Source: Sinomonas cyclohexanicum (lineage in GTDB: Bacteria; Actinomycetota; Actinomycetes; Actinomycetales; Micrococcaceae). Taken from it: 64,000 nt of DNA. Positions 50,509 to 60,040 of this stretch are shown here, piece after piece; position 1 is the first letter of the stretch; each line of letters begins with the position of its first letter. Where the stretch lies: positions 744,001 to 808,000 of the forward strand of contig NZ_AP024525.1 of NCBI RefSeq assembly GCF_020886775.1, read 5' to 3'. Both the position numbers and the translations under genes were made by a program. The notes under the pieces were generated by a model that worked only from the letters and a program-made list of their open reading frames with translations, made no database searches and was not told where the DNA came from.

Positions 50509-52038
50509 TCAGCAGCGCGCGCCGTCGGTGGGGGCCGCCTTGTCCACGAGGTACGCGTCGACGGCGTTGTCCACGCAGGTCGAGCCGCGGCCATAGGCGG
50601 TGTGGCCCTCGCCCTTCCACGTCAGCAGGGCGGCGTTGCCGAGCTGGGAACGCAGGTTCCCGGCCCACTCGACCGGCGTGGCCGGATCCCCGGTGGTGCC
50701 GACCACGAGGATCGGGCTCTTGCCCGCGTAGTGGGCGGGCGCCGGGGTGCGGACCGGCTTGTACGGCCAGTCGCGGCAGTTCACGGCGCCGTACGCGAAG
50801 AACGAGCCGAGCGTGGGGGAGTCCTGCGCGAGCTGCTCCGCCTCGGTGCGCATCGCCGTCGTGCTGGCGTCCATCGGGTAGTCGAGGCAGTTGTATGCCA
50901 TGAACGCGAACGTGCTGTTGGAGCTGTAGGTGCCGTCCTGCTCGCGGTCCGCGGCGAGGTCGGCGAGGCGGAGCATGCCGCTGCCATCGCCGCGCAGGGC
51001 GGTCTTGAGTGCGCTCGTCAGGGCCGGGTAGTTGCTGTCGTTGTACAGCGGCAGGATGAAGCCGTTGACGAAGTCGGTGCCGTTGACGATCCGGCCGCTG
51101 CTCGTCGGCAGCGGGTGCGCCGCGACCGATGCGAGGAGTTCCTGGATCTGGGCCACCGCGGCGTCCTCGGGCCCCGTGAGCGGGCAGCCGGACTGGGAGA
51201 GGCACGAGCGCACGTACGTGTGCACCGCGGCCTCGAAGGCCCTCGCCTGGCCGCGGGTGATGTCGGTGTTGCTCAGCGACGGGTCCAGGGCGCCGTCGAG
51301 CACCATGCGTCCCACCCTGTTGGGGAACAGGCCCGCATAGGTTGCTCCGAGGAACGTGCCGTAGGAGTAGCCGAGGTAGTCCAGCTGCACTTGGCGGGCG
51401 GCCGCCGCACGGATGATGTCCATGTCCTTCGCGGCGCTGATCGTGTCGGTGTGCGCGAGGATCGGGCCGCTGTTGGCCGCGCACGCGTCGACGAGCTGCT
51501 TCTGCCGCGCGAATGCGGCCTGGAGGCCGGCATCGGTCGAGTAGTCATCGGTGACCTGGCGGCGGGCGTCCTGCTCCGCGTTGCCCACGCACGTCACGGG
51601 GGCGGAGCGCTTCACGCCGCGGGGGTCGAACCCGATGATGCTGTAGGAGTCGAGCAGCTTGCCGGTGAACATGGTCTGGGCGGAGTCCTTCACCATGTCG
51701 TAGCCCGAGCCGCCCGGGCCGCCGGGATTCACGAGGAGCGTCGCCTTGGCCCGGCGGCCGGTCAGCCGGATGAGGGCCAGCTTCGCCGTGTCACCGGATG
51801 GATTCGCGTAGTCGATCGGGACCGAGACGCTCGCGCACTCGAACTGCCCGCCCTCGCACGGCGACCACGAGACGTCCTGGCTGTAGAACCGTTCGAGCCC
51901 CGCGGGCGCGCCCTGCGTCGCATCGGGGTCACCGCTCGGCTGGGCCGCGGTCCCGCCGAACGGCATGCAGCCCGTCAGCACGAGCAGCGCCGCGGTGAGC
52001 GCGGCGAGCAGCACGGACAGCTTCCGGACGTGGGTCAC
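50509..52038 (-). CDS. Lipoprotein alpha/beta-hydrolase, tripeptidyl aminopeptidase-like
   Basis: 509 residues from a GTG at 52038 (GAGGAG upstream). A signal with lipobox LTGC (Cys near 24) makes it a membrane-anchored lipoprotein. Catalytic Ser in GYSYGTF (near 225), Asp in GTTGDPATPVEWA (near 447) and His in EGHTAYGRGS (near 480). The C-terminal TAP-like domain with a conserved Cys identifies the Streptomyces SlpD/Tap group, which removes tripeptides from secreted proteins. It lies 8 bp after holB, an unusual pair with a DNA polymerase gene, probably by cotranscription. Confidence 0.9.
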   Translation of the reverse strand: MTHVRKLSVLLAALTAALLVLTGCMPFGGTAAQPSGDPDATQGAPAGLERFYSQDVSWSPCEGGQFECASVSVPIDYANPSGDTAKLALIRLTGRRAKATLLVNPGGPGGSGYDMVKDSAQTMFTGKLLDSYSIIGFDPRGVKRSAPVTCVGNAEQDARRQVTDDYSTDAGLQAAFARQKQLVDACAANSGPILAHTDTISAAKDMDIIRAAAARQVQLDYLGYSYGTFLGATYAGLFPNRVGRMVLDGALDPSLSNTDITRGQARAFEAAVHTYVRSCLSQSGCPLTGPEDAAVAQIQELLASVAAHPLPTSSGRIVNGTDFVNGFILPLYNDSNYPALTSALKTALRGDGSGMLRLADLAADREQDGTYSSNSTFAFMAYNCLDYPMDASTTAMRTEAEQLAQDSPTLGSFFAYGAVNCRDWPYKPVRTPAPAHYAGKSPILVVGTTGDPATPVEWAGNLRSQLGNAALLTWKGEGHTAYGRGSTCVDNAVDAYLVDKAAPTDGARC

Positions 52039-52046
52039 AGGTCTCC

Positions 52047-53189
52047 TCAGATCAGGGCCACGGCCATCGCCTCGACCGCGAGGAGCGGCGCGACGTTCGT
52101 GGTGGTGATGCGCTGGCGGGTCGTGTTGATCGCGTCCATGCGGGCCAAGGTCGCCTCGGGCGTGGACGATTCGGCGAACCCGCGGATCTCGGCGACGAGC
52201 TCGGCGTTGACGGGCTCGACGTCGCCGCCGAGCTGCAGCATGAGCACGTCCCGGTAGAACGAGAGCAGGTCCGTGAGGGTGCGGTCGAGGGAATCGGTCA
52301 CCGAGCGCTTGGCCCGGCGCTTCTGCTCCTCCTCGAGCTGGCGGACCTGGCCGCGCAGCGACGGCGGGAGCCTGTCTCCCTCGGCAACCCCGAGGGTCTC
52401 GAGGAGCCGAGCGCGCTCCGCGGCGTCGCGCTCGTCGTTGGAGGAAGTCGCCTCGTCCGTGGCGATCTTCATGAGTCGCTCCGCGAGCGCCACGGCCTGT
52501 GAGACCGTCGTGAGGGCCAGAGGCGCCCGGACGGTTTCGGTGCGGCGCTCCCGGGCCGCGGCGTCGTGCGCGAGGCGCCGGGCGATCCCGATGTGGCTCT
52601 GGGCGGCGCGCGCGGCCTCGAGCGCGAGGTGCGGGTCGGCGCCGTCGCGCTCCACTAGCAGGGCCGCGACGTCCGCCACCGGAGGCAGGCGCAGGCCCAC
52701 CGGGCGGCAGCGGGAGCGGATCGTGACGAGCACGTCCGCGGGCGAGGGGGCGCACAACATCCAGACAGTGCGGGGGGTCGGCTCCTCGATCGCCTTCAGG
52801 AGCACGTTCGTGGTGCGCTCGGCCATCCGGTCGGCATCCTCCACCACGATGATGCGGTACCGCCCGCTCTGAGGCCTGTCGCCGGCCTTGGCGACCATCT
52901 CGCGCGCGTCCTTGATCGAGATCTGCACGGCCTCCGTGCGCACGAACTCCACGTCGGGGTGCGTCTCCGCGAGCACCTCCTGACAGCCGGCACACACGCC
53001 GCAGCCGCGCGCCGTGACGTCCTCGACCTCGCAGGTGAGGGCCGCGGCGAAGGCCTTCGCCGCCGTCGAGCGCCCGGACCCGGGCGGGCCCGTGAACAGC
53101 CACGCGTGGGTGAGGCCCTCGCCCGCGGCGGCGCGCCGGAGCTGCTCCACCACGGGCGCCTGGCCGCGCAAGTCGTCCCAGACGCTCAT
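52047..53189 (-). CDS. holB: DNA polymerase III subunit delta'
   Basis: 380 residues, of the clamp-loader AAA+ family. The P-loop position reads GPPGSGRST, with Arg instead of Lys, as expected in delta', which does not hydrolyse ATP. The zinc finger CGVCAGC (near 60-72), VEDADRMAERTTNVLLKAIEEP and SRCR follow. It helps load the beta clamp at replication forks. ATG overlaps the tmk stop (ATGA); tmk-holB is a typical actinobacterial pair. The open frame upstream lies within tmk. Confidence 0.93.
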   Translation of the reverse strand: MSVWDDLRGQAPVVEQLRRAAAGEGLTHAWLFTGPPGSGRSTAAKAFAAALTCEVEDVTARGCGVCAGCQEVLAETHPDVEFVRTEAVQISIKDAREMVAKAGDRPQSGRYRIIVVEDADRMAERTTNVLLKAIEEPTPRTVWMLCAPSPADVLVTIRSRCRPVGLRLPPVADVAALLVERDGADPHLALEAARAAQSHIGIARRLAHDAAARERRTETVRAPLALTTVSQAVALAERLMKIATDEATSSNDERDAAERARLLETLGVAEGDRLPPSLRGQVRQLEEEQKRRAKRSVTDSLDRTLTDLLSFYRDVLMLQLGGDVEPVNAELVAEIRGFAESSTPEATLARMDAINTTRQRITTTNVAPLLAVEAMAVALI

Positions 53190-53887
53190 GGGCGGCCCCC
53201 GCCCGCCGGGGACGACGCCGGCAGCGCCGCGCGCACCTGAGCCAGGACGTCCGCCGCGAGCGCCTGGGGCGGCCGGGCGGCGTCGAGGACAAGGTAGGAA
53301 GCGGGGTGGGAGCGGGCGAGGCCCAGGAACGCGTCCCGCACGCTGCGGTGGAAGGCGTCCGGCTCGGACTCGAGGCGGTCCTCGGCGGCATCCCCGGCGG
53401 TGCGGCGCGCGCGGCCCGCGCCGGCGTCGAGGTCGAGCACCACGGTCACGTCGGGCCACAGCCCCTCGGTCGCCCACTCGTTGAGCCCGCGCACATCATC
53501 GGCGCCGAGCCCTCGGGCGATCCCCTGGTAGACGATCGAGGAGCCGATGTAGCGGTCCGTGATCACGACGGCGCCCCTCGCCAGCGCGGGCCGGATCGCC
53601 TGCGCGACGTGGGCGGCCCTGGCTGCGGCGAAGATGAGGGCCTCGGTACGGGGGTCGATCTCTCCGTGCCCGTGCTCGAGGACGAGGCCGCGCAGCTTCT
53701 CGCCGATCTCGGTCCCGCCAGGCTCCCGCGTGAGCAGGACCTCGCGGCCCTCGGCCCGCAGCGCTTCGGCGAGGAGCCGCGCCTGGGTCGACTTGCCGGC
53801 GCCGTCGCCGCCCTCGAACGCGACGAAGAGCCCCGGGGCGTGCGGTGCGGCGGGGCTCGGCGATGAGGGGGAGGCGGGGAACGTCAC
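53186..53887 (-). CDS. tmk: Thymidylate kinase
   Basis: 233 residues from a GTG at 53887. P-loop FEGGDGAGKST (near 23-33), DR motif ITDRYIGSSIVYQG, and TREPGGTEIGEKLR are all present. It converts dTMP to dTDP. The frame stays open far upstream on the minus strand (to 56296), but that is antisense to several + strand genes and has no ribosome site. The family's usual length is 200-230, so only this part is taken. Downstream holB is coupled. Confidence 0.92.
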   Translation of the reverse strand: MTFPASPSSPSPAAPHAPGLFVAFEGGDGAGKSTQARLLAEALRAEGREVLLTREPGGTEIGEKLRGLVLEHGHGEIDPRTEALIFAAARAAHVAQAIRPALARGAVVITDRYIGSSIVYQGIARGLGADDVRGLNEWATEGLWPDVTVVLDLDAGAGRARRTAGDAAEDRLESEPDAFHRSVRDAFLGLARSHPASYLVLDAARPPQALAADVLAQVRAALPASSPAGGGRP

Positions 53888-53974
53888 TGACTCAAGGGTA
53901 CCGGCGGTGATGACACCTCCCGTCAACGGACCGTGGACTCCGCCTCGAATGTGCCGTGTCCTAGATTGGAGGGC

Positions 53975-55156
53975 ATGACCTCTGACGCGACCTCTCCCTC
54001 CGGGTACCCACACCTCGACGACGCGGCCCTCGCCGCGCTCGCCCCCGAGACGCTCGCCGTCGCCGCGGGCCGCCCCGAGAGGGGGCCGGACATGCCGGTG
54101 AACCCCGAGATCGTCCTCTCCTCGACGTTCGTGGGGCTTGGCGGGGTCGGCGAGGGCTCGCGCGGATACGCCCGGTTCTCGAACCCCACGTGGGAGCCCT
54201 TCGAGGACGCCGTCGGCAAGCTCGAGGGTTCGCCGCTCCCCGCGCTCCTGTTCAGCTCCGGCATGGGCGCCGTCGCCGCCGCGATGAGCCTCGTCCCGGT
54301 GGGCGGGGTCCTCGTGGCCCCGCGCCACTCGTACTCCGGCACCCTCGGCCTCGCCCAGCTCAAGGCGGAACGCGGCGAGCTGACGCTCCTCGAGGTGGAC
54401 ATCGACGACACCGAGGCCACGGTCGCGGCGCTCGACGGCGCCGACGCCCTCTGGGTCGAGAGCCCCACCAACCCGATGATGGAGGTCGCCGACCTCCCCG
54501 CCCTCACCGCCGCCGCCCGCGCCGCCGGGGTGCTCGTCATCGTCGACAACACCTTCGCGACCCCGCTGGGACAGAAGCCGCTCGCGGTGGGCGCGGACGT
54601 CGTCGTGCACTCCGCGACCAAGTACCTCGCCGGGCACTCCGACGTGCTGCTCGGCGTGGCGGTGGCGGGCACCGAGCAGCTGCGCTCGCGCCTGCACCAG
54701 CACCGGACCCTGCACGGCGCGATCGCCGGGCCGGTCGAGGCCTGGCTCGGCCTGCGCGGCCTGCGCACGCTTGCGCTCCGGGTCGAGCGCTCGCAGGCCA
54801 CCGCGGGGGAGCTCGCCCGCCGTCTGGACGCCCACCCCGCCGTCGTGCGGGTGCGGTACCCGGGCCTCCCGTCGGACCCTGGCCACCGGCGCGCCGCCGC
54901 ACAGCTGACCGGCTTCGGCTCGATCGTGAGCATCGAGCTCGACGGCGCCGCGGCCGCCGACGCGTTCGTCTCCCGGGTCGCGCTGTGGCTCCCCGCGACG
55001 AGCCTGGGCGGCGTCGAGTCCACGATCGAACGCCGCCGCCGGCACGCCGCCGAGCCGCTGACCGTCCCGGAGGGACTCGTCCGGCTGAGCGTGGGGATCG
55101 AGAACGTCGACGACCTCTGGGAAGACCTTCGTCAGGCCCTCGATTCCGGGCGGTAG
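53975..55156 (+). CDS. Cys/Met metabolism PLP-dependent enzyme (cystathionine gamma-synthase type)
   Basis: 393 residues from the ATG at 53975. PLP Lys in HSATKYLAGHSDVLLG (near 214), FSSGMGAVAAAMSLV (phosphate loop), VESPTNPMMEVADL and VDNTFATPLGQKPL are the family's core. Enzymes of this fold make or split cystathionine and homocysteine; synthase versus lyase cannot be fixed without comparison. It is divergent from tmk across 87 bp and precedes the DUF2516 gene by 9 bp. Confidence 0.9.
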   Translation: MTSDATSPSGYPHLDDAALAALAPETLAVAAGRPERGPDMPVNPEIVLSSTFVGLGGVGEGSRGYARFSNPTWEPFEDAVGKLEGSPLPALLFSSGMGAVAAAMSLVPVGGVLVAPRHSYSGTLGLAQLKAERGELTLLEVDIDDTEATVAALDGADALWVESPTNPMMEVADLPALTAAARAAGVLVIVDNTFATPLGQKPLAVGADVVVHSATKYLAGHSDVLLGVAVAGTEQLRSRLHQHRTLHGAIAGPVEAWLGLRGLRTLALRVERSQATAGELARRLDAHPAVVRVRYPGLPSDPGHRRAAAQLTGFGSIVSIELDGAAAADAFVSRVALWLPATSLGGVESTIERRRRHAAEPLTVPEGLVRLSVGIENVDDLWEDLRQALDSGR

Positions 55157-55165
55157 GCTGTTCCC

Positions 55166-55483
55166 GTGGACGGCAAACTCCTCATCTACTGGATCCAGTT
55201 CGCCACGTTCTACGTGGCGGGGTTCGTCTGTGCTGCCATCGCGGTGTGGGCATTCGTGGACTGCCTGATCCGCAAGGGCCCCCGGTTCGAGGCGAACTCC
55301 AAGCGCACCAAGGGCTTCTGGCTCGCGCTCACCGGCGGCGCCGCGTTCGTGACGCTCCTCGGGCTCCTGGTTCCCACCAGCGGGCTGCTCAGCTTCGGCG
55401 GATACGGGCTGTTCAACATCGCCGCCGTGACGGCCGCGGGCGTGTACCTCGCGGACGTGCGCCCCGCGGTCGCCTCCCGCTGA
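55166..55483 (+). CDS. DUF2516 family membrane protein
   Basis: 105 residues from a GTG at 55166. Three helices, with AIAVWAFVDCLIRKGPRFEANSKRTKGFW after the first, the signature of DUF2516, found across actinobacteria. No known function. Its position 9 bp after the PLP enzyme and just before the methyltransferase suggests a polycistronic message. Confidence 0.85.
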   Translation: MDGKLLIYWIQFATFYVAGFVCAAIAVWAFVDCLIRKGPRFEANSKRTKGFWLALTGGAAFVTLLGLLVPTSGLLSFGGYGLFNIAAVTAAGVYLADVRPAVASR

Positions 55484-55489
55484 CCCTGC

Positions 55490-56371
55490 GTGGTCGAGAA
55501 GGCGCGGCCTATCCGGACGCCGTCCGGGCACGTGGGGTCCGGCCGCCCCGGACAGCCGAGGCCCGGGCGCAGGCTGCCGGGCGTCGTCGTGGGCAACGTG
55601 ACCCGGGGCACCACCAACCCCAACCGCATGCGCCGGGTGGACCGGTGGATCACCGGGACCCAGGCGCGCCGGCTCCTCGCGCACGCGGGGCCGCCGCACG
55701 CCGTCGACCTCGGGTACGGCGCCTCGCCGATCACCGCGGTCGAGCTCTTCACCCGGCTGCGCGACGTCCGGCCCGACGTCCGCCTCACGGGGATCGAGAT
55801 CGAGCCGGGCCGCGTCGCCGCCGCGAAGCCTCTCGAGCGCGAGGGCCTCGACTTCCGCGTGGGCGGGTTTGAGCTTCCCGTCGAGGGGCACCCCGTCCTC
55901 GTGCGGGCGTTCAACGTGCTGCGGCAGTACGAGGAGGCGGACGTCCCCGGCGTCTGGGACCTGGTCCGCTCGCGGCTCGCGCCGGACGGCATCTTCGTCG
56001 AGGGGACCTGCGACGAGATCGGCCGCCGCTCCGCCTGGGTGACGCTCGACGCCGCGGGTCCCCGCGCGCTGACCCTCGCCCTGCGCTTCGGCTCGTTCGC
56101 GCTCCCCTCGGACGTGGCCGAACGGCTCCCCAAGGCCCTCATCCACCGCAACGTGCCCGGCGAGCGCGTCCACGCGTTCCTCTCCGCGCTCGACGCCGCG
56201 TGGCTGGCGGCCGCCCCGCTCGCACCGTTCGGGGTGCGTCAGCGCTGGCTCGCCATGTGCCGGACGGTCAAGGCCGACGGGTGGCCGGTGCTCCACGGGC
56301 TGTCCCGATGGCGGCTGGGCGAGGTCACAGTCCGCTGGGAGGCCGTGGCGCCCGATAGCATGGCCCCATGA
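55490..56371 (+). CDS. Class I SAM-dependent methyltransferase-like protein
   Basis: 293 residues from a GTG at 55490. [19 protein letters not shown] (near 75) stands where the SAM-binding glycine loop belongs, followed by [15 protein letters not shown] (the acidic residue that binds the ribose) and a later [12 protein letters not shown]. Target unknown. The first 40 residues are Arg/Gly/Pro-rich and may be unfolded. The stop overlaps the gpmA ATG (ATGA), so the two are coupled. Confidence 0.82.
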   Translation: MVEKARPIRTPSGHVGSGRPGQPRPGRRLPGVVVGNVTRGTTNPNRMRRVDRWITGTQARRLLAHAGPPHAVDLGYGASPITAVELFTRLRDVRPDVRLTGIEIEPGRVAAAKPLEREGLDFRVGGFELPVEGHPVLVRAFNVLRQYEEADVPGVWDLVRSRLAPDGIFVEGTCDEIGRRSAWVTLDAAGPRALTLALRFGSFALPSDVAERLPKALIHRNVPGERVHAFLSALDAAWLAAAPLAPFGVRQRWLAMCRTVKADGWPVLHGLSRWRLGEVTVRWEAVAPDSMAP

Positions 56372-57114
56372 CCTACACGCTCATCCTGCTGCGCCATGGG
56401 CACAGCGAGTGGAACGCCAAGAACCTGTTCACCGGCTGGGTGGACGTGGACCTGAACGACCAGGGACGCGAGGAGGCCCGCCGCGGCGGCCAGATGCTCG
56501 CCGACAAGGGCCTCCTGCCGGACATCCTCCACACGTCCCGCCTCAAGCGCGCGATCAACACCGCGAACATCGCCCTCGATGTGGCGGACCGCGGCTGGAT
56601 CGACGTCAAGCGCTCCTGGCGGCTTAACGAGCGCCACTACGGTGCGCTGCAGGGCAAGGACAAGGCCCAGACGCTCGCCGAGTTCGGCGAGGAGCAGTTC
56701 ATGGTGTGGCGCCGCTCCTACGACACCCCGCCGCCGCCCCTCGCCGACGACTCCGAGTTCTCGCAGGTGGGCGATCCGCGCTACGCAGACCTCGGCAACG
56801 ACATGCCGCGCACGGAGTGCCTCAAGGACGTCCTCGAGCGGCTCATGCCGTACTGGGAGTCCGAGATCAAGGAGGACCTCAAGGCCGGCAAGACGGTCCT
56901 CGTGACCGCGCACGGCAACTCGCTCCGCGCGCTCGTGAAGCACCTCGACGGCATCAGCGACGAGGACATCGCGGGCCTGAACATCCCCACGGGCATTCCG
57001 CTCGTCTACGAGCTCGACGAGGACTTCGCGCCGACCAACCCCGGCGGCATGTACCTCGACCCGGAGGCCGCCGCCGCCTCGATCGAGGCGGTCAAGAACC
57101 AGGGCCGCAAGTAG
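56368..57114 (+). CDS. gpmA: 2,3-bisphosphoglycerate-dependent phosphoglycerate mutase
   Basis: 248 residues. Catalytic His in [10 protein letters not shown] (His10/12 region), [13 protein letters not shown] near 85-97, and [14 protein letters not shown] near 185 are intact. It interconverts 3- and 2-phosphoglycerate in glycolysis. Being near phoU-senX3-regX3 is the usual order in this family. ATG at 56368; terminated by the 22-bp palindrome 23 bp downstream. Confidence 0.95.
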   Translation: MTYTLILLRHGHSEWNAKNLFTGWVDVDLNDQGREEARRGGQMLADKGLLPDILHTSRLKRAINTANIALDVADRGWIDVKRSWRLNERHYGALQGKDKAQTLAEFGEEQFMVWRRSYDTPPPPLADDSEFSQVGDPRYADLGNDMPRTECLKDVLERLMPYWESEIKEDLKAGKTVLVTAHGNSLRALVKHLDGISDEDIAGLNIPTGIPLVYELDEDFAPTNPGGMYLDPEAAAASIEAVKNQGRK

Positions 57115-57137
57115 CGGCCTGACCAGGACGGCTTAAC

Positions 57138-57185
57138 CACGACGGCGGCCGCTCACCCCACGAGGGGTGAGCGGCCGCCGTCGTG
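57138..57185. terminator. Perfect 22-bp palindromic terminator between convergent gpmA and phoU
   Basis: Arm 57138-57159 is exactly complementary to 57164-57185 with loop ACGA. It is bounded by CACGACGGCGG and CCGCCGTCGTG, like the interrupted palindrome at 60082/61621. It lies 23 bp after gpmA and 17 bp after phoU, so it should act in both directions. No T tract. Confidence 0.85.
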
Positions 57186-57202
57186 CGTACCGGAAGTGTG
57201 GG

Positions 57203-57862
57203 TCAGCTCGAGGTGTTGTCGCCGTCCCACTCGCCGGTCACGAGGTAGGAGACCTTGCGGCTCACGGAGACCCCGTGGTCGGCGAAGCGCTCGAAGTAGC
57301 GGCTCGCGAGGGCGGCGTCGACCGCGAGGGCGGGCGAGCCGGTCCACGACGGATCAGCGATCGCGCGGAACACGCTCGCGTGCAGCTCGTCCAGCTCGGC
57401 GTTGGCGGCCTGGATCTTCGACGTGCGCTCGAGATTGTGGTCCTCGAGGAGCCCAGTCACCTCGGCGATGATCGTGGCGTCGAGCTCGGCCATGCGGGCG
57501 AACGTCTTCTCGAGCGCCTCGGGCGCGGCCTTCTCCGGGTAGCGCAGGCGGGCGAGCTGGGCGATGTGGCGGGCCAGGTCCCCCATGCGCTCGAGCGAGG
57601 CGCTCATGCGCAGCGAGCCCACGATCACGCGCAGGTCCGAGGCTACGGGGCCCTGGAGGGCGAGGATCTCGATCGCCTTCTCGTCGAGGGCGGTCTGGAG
57701 GAAGTCGATGCGCGCGTCGGCGGCGATGACCTCCTGGGCGAGCTCGACGTCCGCGGTCGTGAAGGCCTCGACCGATCGGTCCAGCGCCTCGGCCACCAGC
57801 TTGGCGATCTCGACGAGATCCTCGTGGACCTTCTGCAGCTCCTCCTGGAATACCTTTCGCAC
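57203..57862 (-). CDS. phoU: Phosphate signalling complex protein PhoU
   Basis: 219 residues. Two PhoU repeats with LASSLERMGDLARHIAQLA-type and YFERFADHGVSVSRKV-type metal-binding motifs (E/DxxxD). PhoU tells the SenX3-RegX3 pair, through the Pst transporter, whether phosphate is plentiful. ATG at 57862, divergent from senX3, with a PHO-box-like direct repeat between them. Confidence 0.94.
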   Translation of the reverse strand: MRKVFQEELQKVHEDLVEIAKLVAEALDRSVEAFTTADVELAQEVIAADARIDFLQTALDEKAIEILALQGPVASDLRVIVGSLRMSASLERMGDLARHIAQLARLRYPEKAAPEALEKTFARMAELDATIIAEVTGLLEDHNLERTSKIQAANAELDELHASVFRAIADPSWTGSPALAVDAALASRYFERFADHGVSVSRKVSYLVTGEWDGDNTSS

Positions 57863-57956
57863 TGCGGCGTCCTTTCACAGGGGTTGACGAGTGTGCGCCC
57901 CCATGAGGGCACTCCGACTCGTCACACTCTCAGCGGCGGATGAATAGTTGCCCGCC

Positions 57957-57978
57957 TCAGGGTGAACGTTAGTTGAAC
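57957..57978 (-). promoter_or_regulatory. PHO-box-like direct repeat between phoU and senX3
   Basis: On the minus strand, GTTCAACTAAC (57978-57968) is followed directly by GTTCACCCTGA (57967-57957). These are two 11-bp units starting GTTCA, the arrangement of PhoP/RegX3-type PHO boxes in actinobacteria (GTTCACC consensus). It lies 95 bp from the phoU start and 62 bp from the senX3 start, so it may control both by RegX3 feedback. Confidence 0.75.
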
Positions 57979-58039
57979 CGCGCCCGCGCGAGCCACCCTC
58001 GCGGTCACGGGGCGCCGCTGCTCGTCCTAAGCTGGCTAC

Positions 58040-59248
58040 GTGGATCCTCTCGTCGTCGGCATCGTGGCGGGCCTCATCGGCCTGTCGTTCGGCGCCTTCG
58101 GCGTGCTCGCCTTCCGTGCCAGCCAGCGCCAGCGGCGCCTGCTCGAAGGCCCGGTGGGCGAGCCGAGCCTGCCCGCCGGCGCCACGGACGTCCTGTCCGT
58201 GCTCGGCAAGGCATTCGTTGTGGTCGATGCGATCGACGGCGTGGTGCGCGCGAGCCCGGCCGCCTACGCCTATGGGCTCGTGCGGGGCCATACCGTGGTG
58301 CACACGGAGCTGCTGGCCATGACCGCGAAGGTGCGCGGCAACGGCGTCATCCTCGAGAAGCAGCTCGAGCTGCCCCGCGGACCGCTCGGGCAGGGGACCA
58401 TCATCGTCAACGTCCGGGCCGCCGTCCTCGGGGACGAGTACATCCTGCTCCTCGCCGACGACCGCACCGAGATCACCCGCACCGAGCGCATCCGCAACGA
58501 CTTCGTGGCGAACGTGTCCCACGAGCTCAAGACCCCGGTCGGGGCCATCTCGCTCCTCGCGGAGGCCCTTGAGGCGAGCCCTGAGGACGAGGCGGCCGTG
58601 CGGCGCTTCGCCGCGCGCATGCGCAAGGAGGCGAGCCGTCTGGCGGCCCTCGTCCAGGACATCATCGAACTCTCCCGCCTCCAGGGGGCGGACATCGTGC
58701 ACATGGGCAGGGCCGTGGACCTCAACGAGGTGGTGGCCGACGCCGTCGACCGCTCCCGCCTTGCGGCCGAGGCGAAGTCCATCGAGGTGCGCGTGGGCGG
58801 GCACGTGGAGGTGCCCGTGTTCGGCGACGCCGACCTGCTGACCAACGCGCTGCGCAACCTCATCGACAACGCCATCCGCTACTCGCCCGCGCACACGAAG
58901 GTGGGGATCGGACTCAAGCACAAGGACGGCCTCGTCTCCGTGTCCGTCACCGATCAGGGCGAGGGCATGACGCCCGAGGACCAAGGGCGTGTGTTCGAGC
59001 GGTTCTACCGCGTGGATGCGGCCCGCTCGCGCCGGACCGGCGGGACGGGCCTGGGGCTCAGCATCGTCAAGCACGTCGTCGAGAACCACGGCGGAGAGGT
59101 GACGCTGTGGTCGCAGCCAGGCAAGGGCTCCACCTTCACGGTGCGGCTGCCCGAGATGGAAGAGGACCCCGAAGGCAACGGGCCTGACGGGCAGAACCAG
59201 CATGACCGGACGGCCGGGCGGCCGCCGGAGCAAGGAGCGTTTCCGTGA
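58040..59248 (+). CDS. senX3: SenX3-type sensor histidine kinase
   Basis: 402 residues from a GTG at 58040. One N-terminal membrane helix (about 5-25), a PAS-like region (about 45-140), the phosphorylated His161 in NVSHELKTP, and the ATPase motifs DNAIRYSP, DQGEGMTPED, GTGLGLSIVKHVV. Senses phosphate status with PhoU/Pst. Mycobacterial SenX3 has two helices; here only one is clear. Its stop overlaps the regX3 start (GTGA). Confidence 0.94.
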   Translation: MDPLVVGIVAGLIGLSFGAFGVLAFRASQRQRRLLEGPVGEPSLPAGATDVLSVLGKAFVVVDAIDGVVRASPAAYAYGLVRGHTVVHTELLAMTAKVRGNGVILEKQLELPRGPLGQGTIIVNVRAAVLGDEYILLLADDRTEITRTERIRNDFVANVSHELKTPVGAISLLAEALEASPEDEAAVRRFAARMRKEASRLAALVQDIIELSRLQGADIVHMGRAVDLNEVVADAVDRSRLAAEAKSIEVRVGGHVEVPVFGDADLLTNALRNLIDNAIRYSPAHTKVGIGLKHKDGLVSVSVTDQGEGMTPEDQGRVFERFYRVDAARSRRTGGTGLGLSIVKHVVENHGGEVTLWSQPGKGSTFTVRLPEMEEDPEGNGPDGQNQHDRTAGRPPEQGAFP

Positions 59249-59925
59249 GCAGGATCCTGATCGTCGAGGACGAGGAGTCGTTCAGCGACCCCCTCTCGTT
59301 CCTTCTGGCGAAGGAGGGCTACGAAGTCGAGGTCGTGGACAACGGAAGTGACGCGCTCGTCGAGTTCGACCGCAACGGCGCCGACCTCGTGCTCCTGGAC
59401 CTGCAGCTCCCCGGGACCCCGGGAACCGAGGTGTGCCGGCAGCTGCGGGCGCGCTCGAGCGTGCCCGTGATCATGCTGACCGCGAAGGACTCGGAGATCG
59501 ACAAGGTGGTGGGCCTCGAGCTCGGCGCCGACGACTACGTCACCAAGCCGTACTCCTCGCGTGAGCTCGTGGCGCGCGTGCGGGCCGTGCTGCGCAGGCA
59601 CGGCGAGCCGGAGGAGCTCATCTCCTCGACGGTCCACGCGGGCCCGGTGCGCATGGACGTGGAGCGGCACGTGGTGAGCGTGGACGGCGAGCAGGTCTCG
59701 CTGCCGCTGAAGGAGTTCGAGCTGCTCGAGATGCTCCTGCGCAACTCCGGGCGCGTCCTCACGCGCGGCCAGCTGATCGACCGTGTGTGGGGCTCCGACT
59801 ACGTGGGGGACACCAAGACCCTCGACGTGCACGTCAAGCGGCTCCGCAGCAAGATCGAGCCGGACCCGTCGAGCCCGCGCTACCTCGTCACTGTGCGCGG
59901 CCTGGGCTACAAGTTCGAGCCCTGA
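59245..59925 (+). CDS. regX3: RegX3-type response regulator
   Basis: 226 residues from a GTG at 59245. Receiver with phospho-acceptor Asp52 in LVLLDLQLPG, Thr/Lys in MLTAKDSEID, then an OmpR-type winged helix (about 130-225) ending GLGYKFEP. Activates phosphate-starvation genes by binding PHO boxes. Coupled to senX3. After the stop comes a stretch of degenerate 12-16-bp repeats and then the IS-split palindrome. Confidence 0.95.
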   Translation: MSRILIVEDEESFSDPLSFLLAKEGYEVEVVDNGSDALVEFDRNGADLVLLDLQLPGTPGTEVCRQLRARSSVPVIMLTAKDSEIDKVVGLELGADDYVTKPYSSRELVARVRAVLRRHGEPEELISSTVHAGPVRMDVERHVVSVDGEQVSLPLKEFELLEMLLRNSGRVLTRGQLIDRVWGSDYVGDTKTLDVHVKRLRSKIEPDPSSPRYLVTVRGLGYKFEP

Positions 59926-60040
59926 TCCACGCCCTCCCGTCCTGGTCCCCCCGTCCGGGGGTCGCCTTCTGTGGGTGAGCTTCTGGGTGTCAGCTTCCGG
60001 GTGTCACCTTCTGTGGGTCCTCGGTCTGGGGATCACGCGA

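Noticed and set aside
54840-54849. GCCGTCGTGC within genes (also near 19593, 50856, 43147, 29699)
   Set aside because: The 10-mer also arises from common codons (Ala-Val-Val and others) in this GC-rich genome. Single arms inside genes were not counted as repeat copies unless the second arm or a longer match is present.
53888-56296. Upstream extension of the tmk frame to over 1000 residues
   Set aside because: It runs antisense to the PLP enzyme, DUF2516 and methyltransferase genes and is His/Arg/Gly-rich; tmk has normal length from the GTG at 53887.
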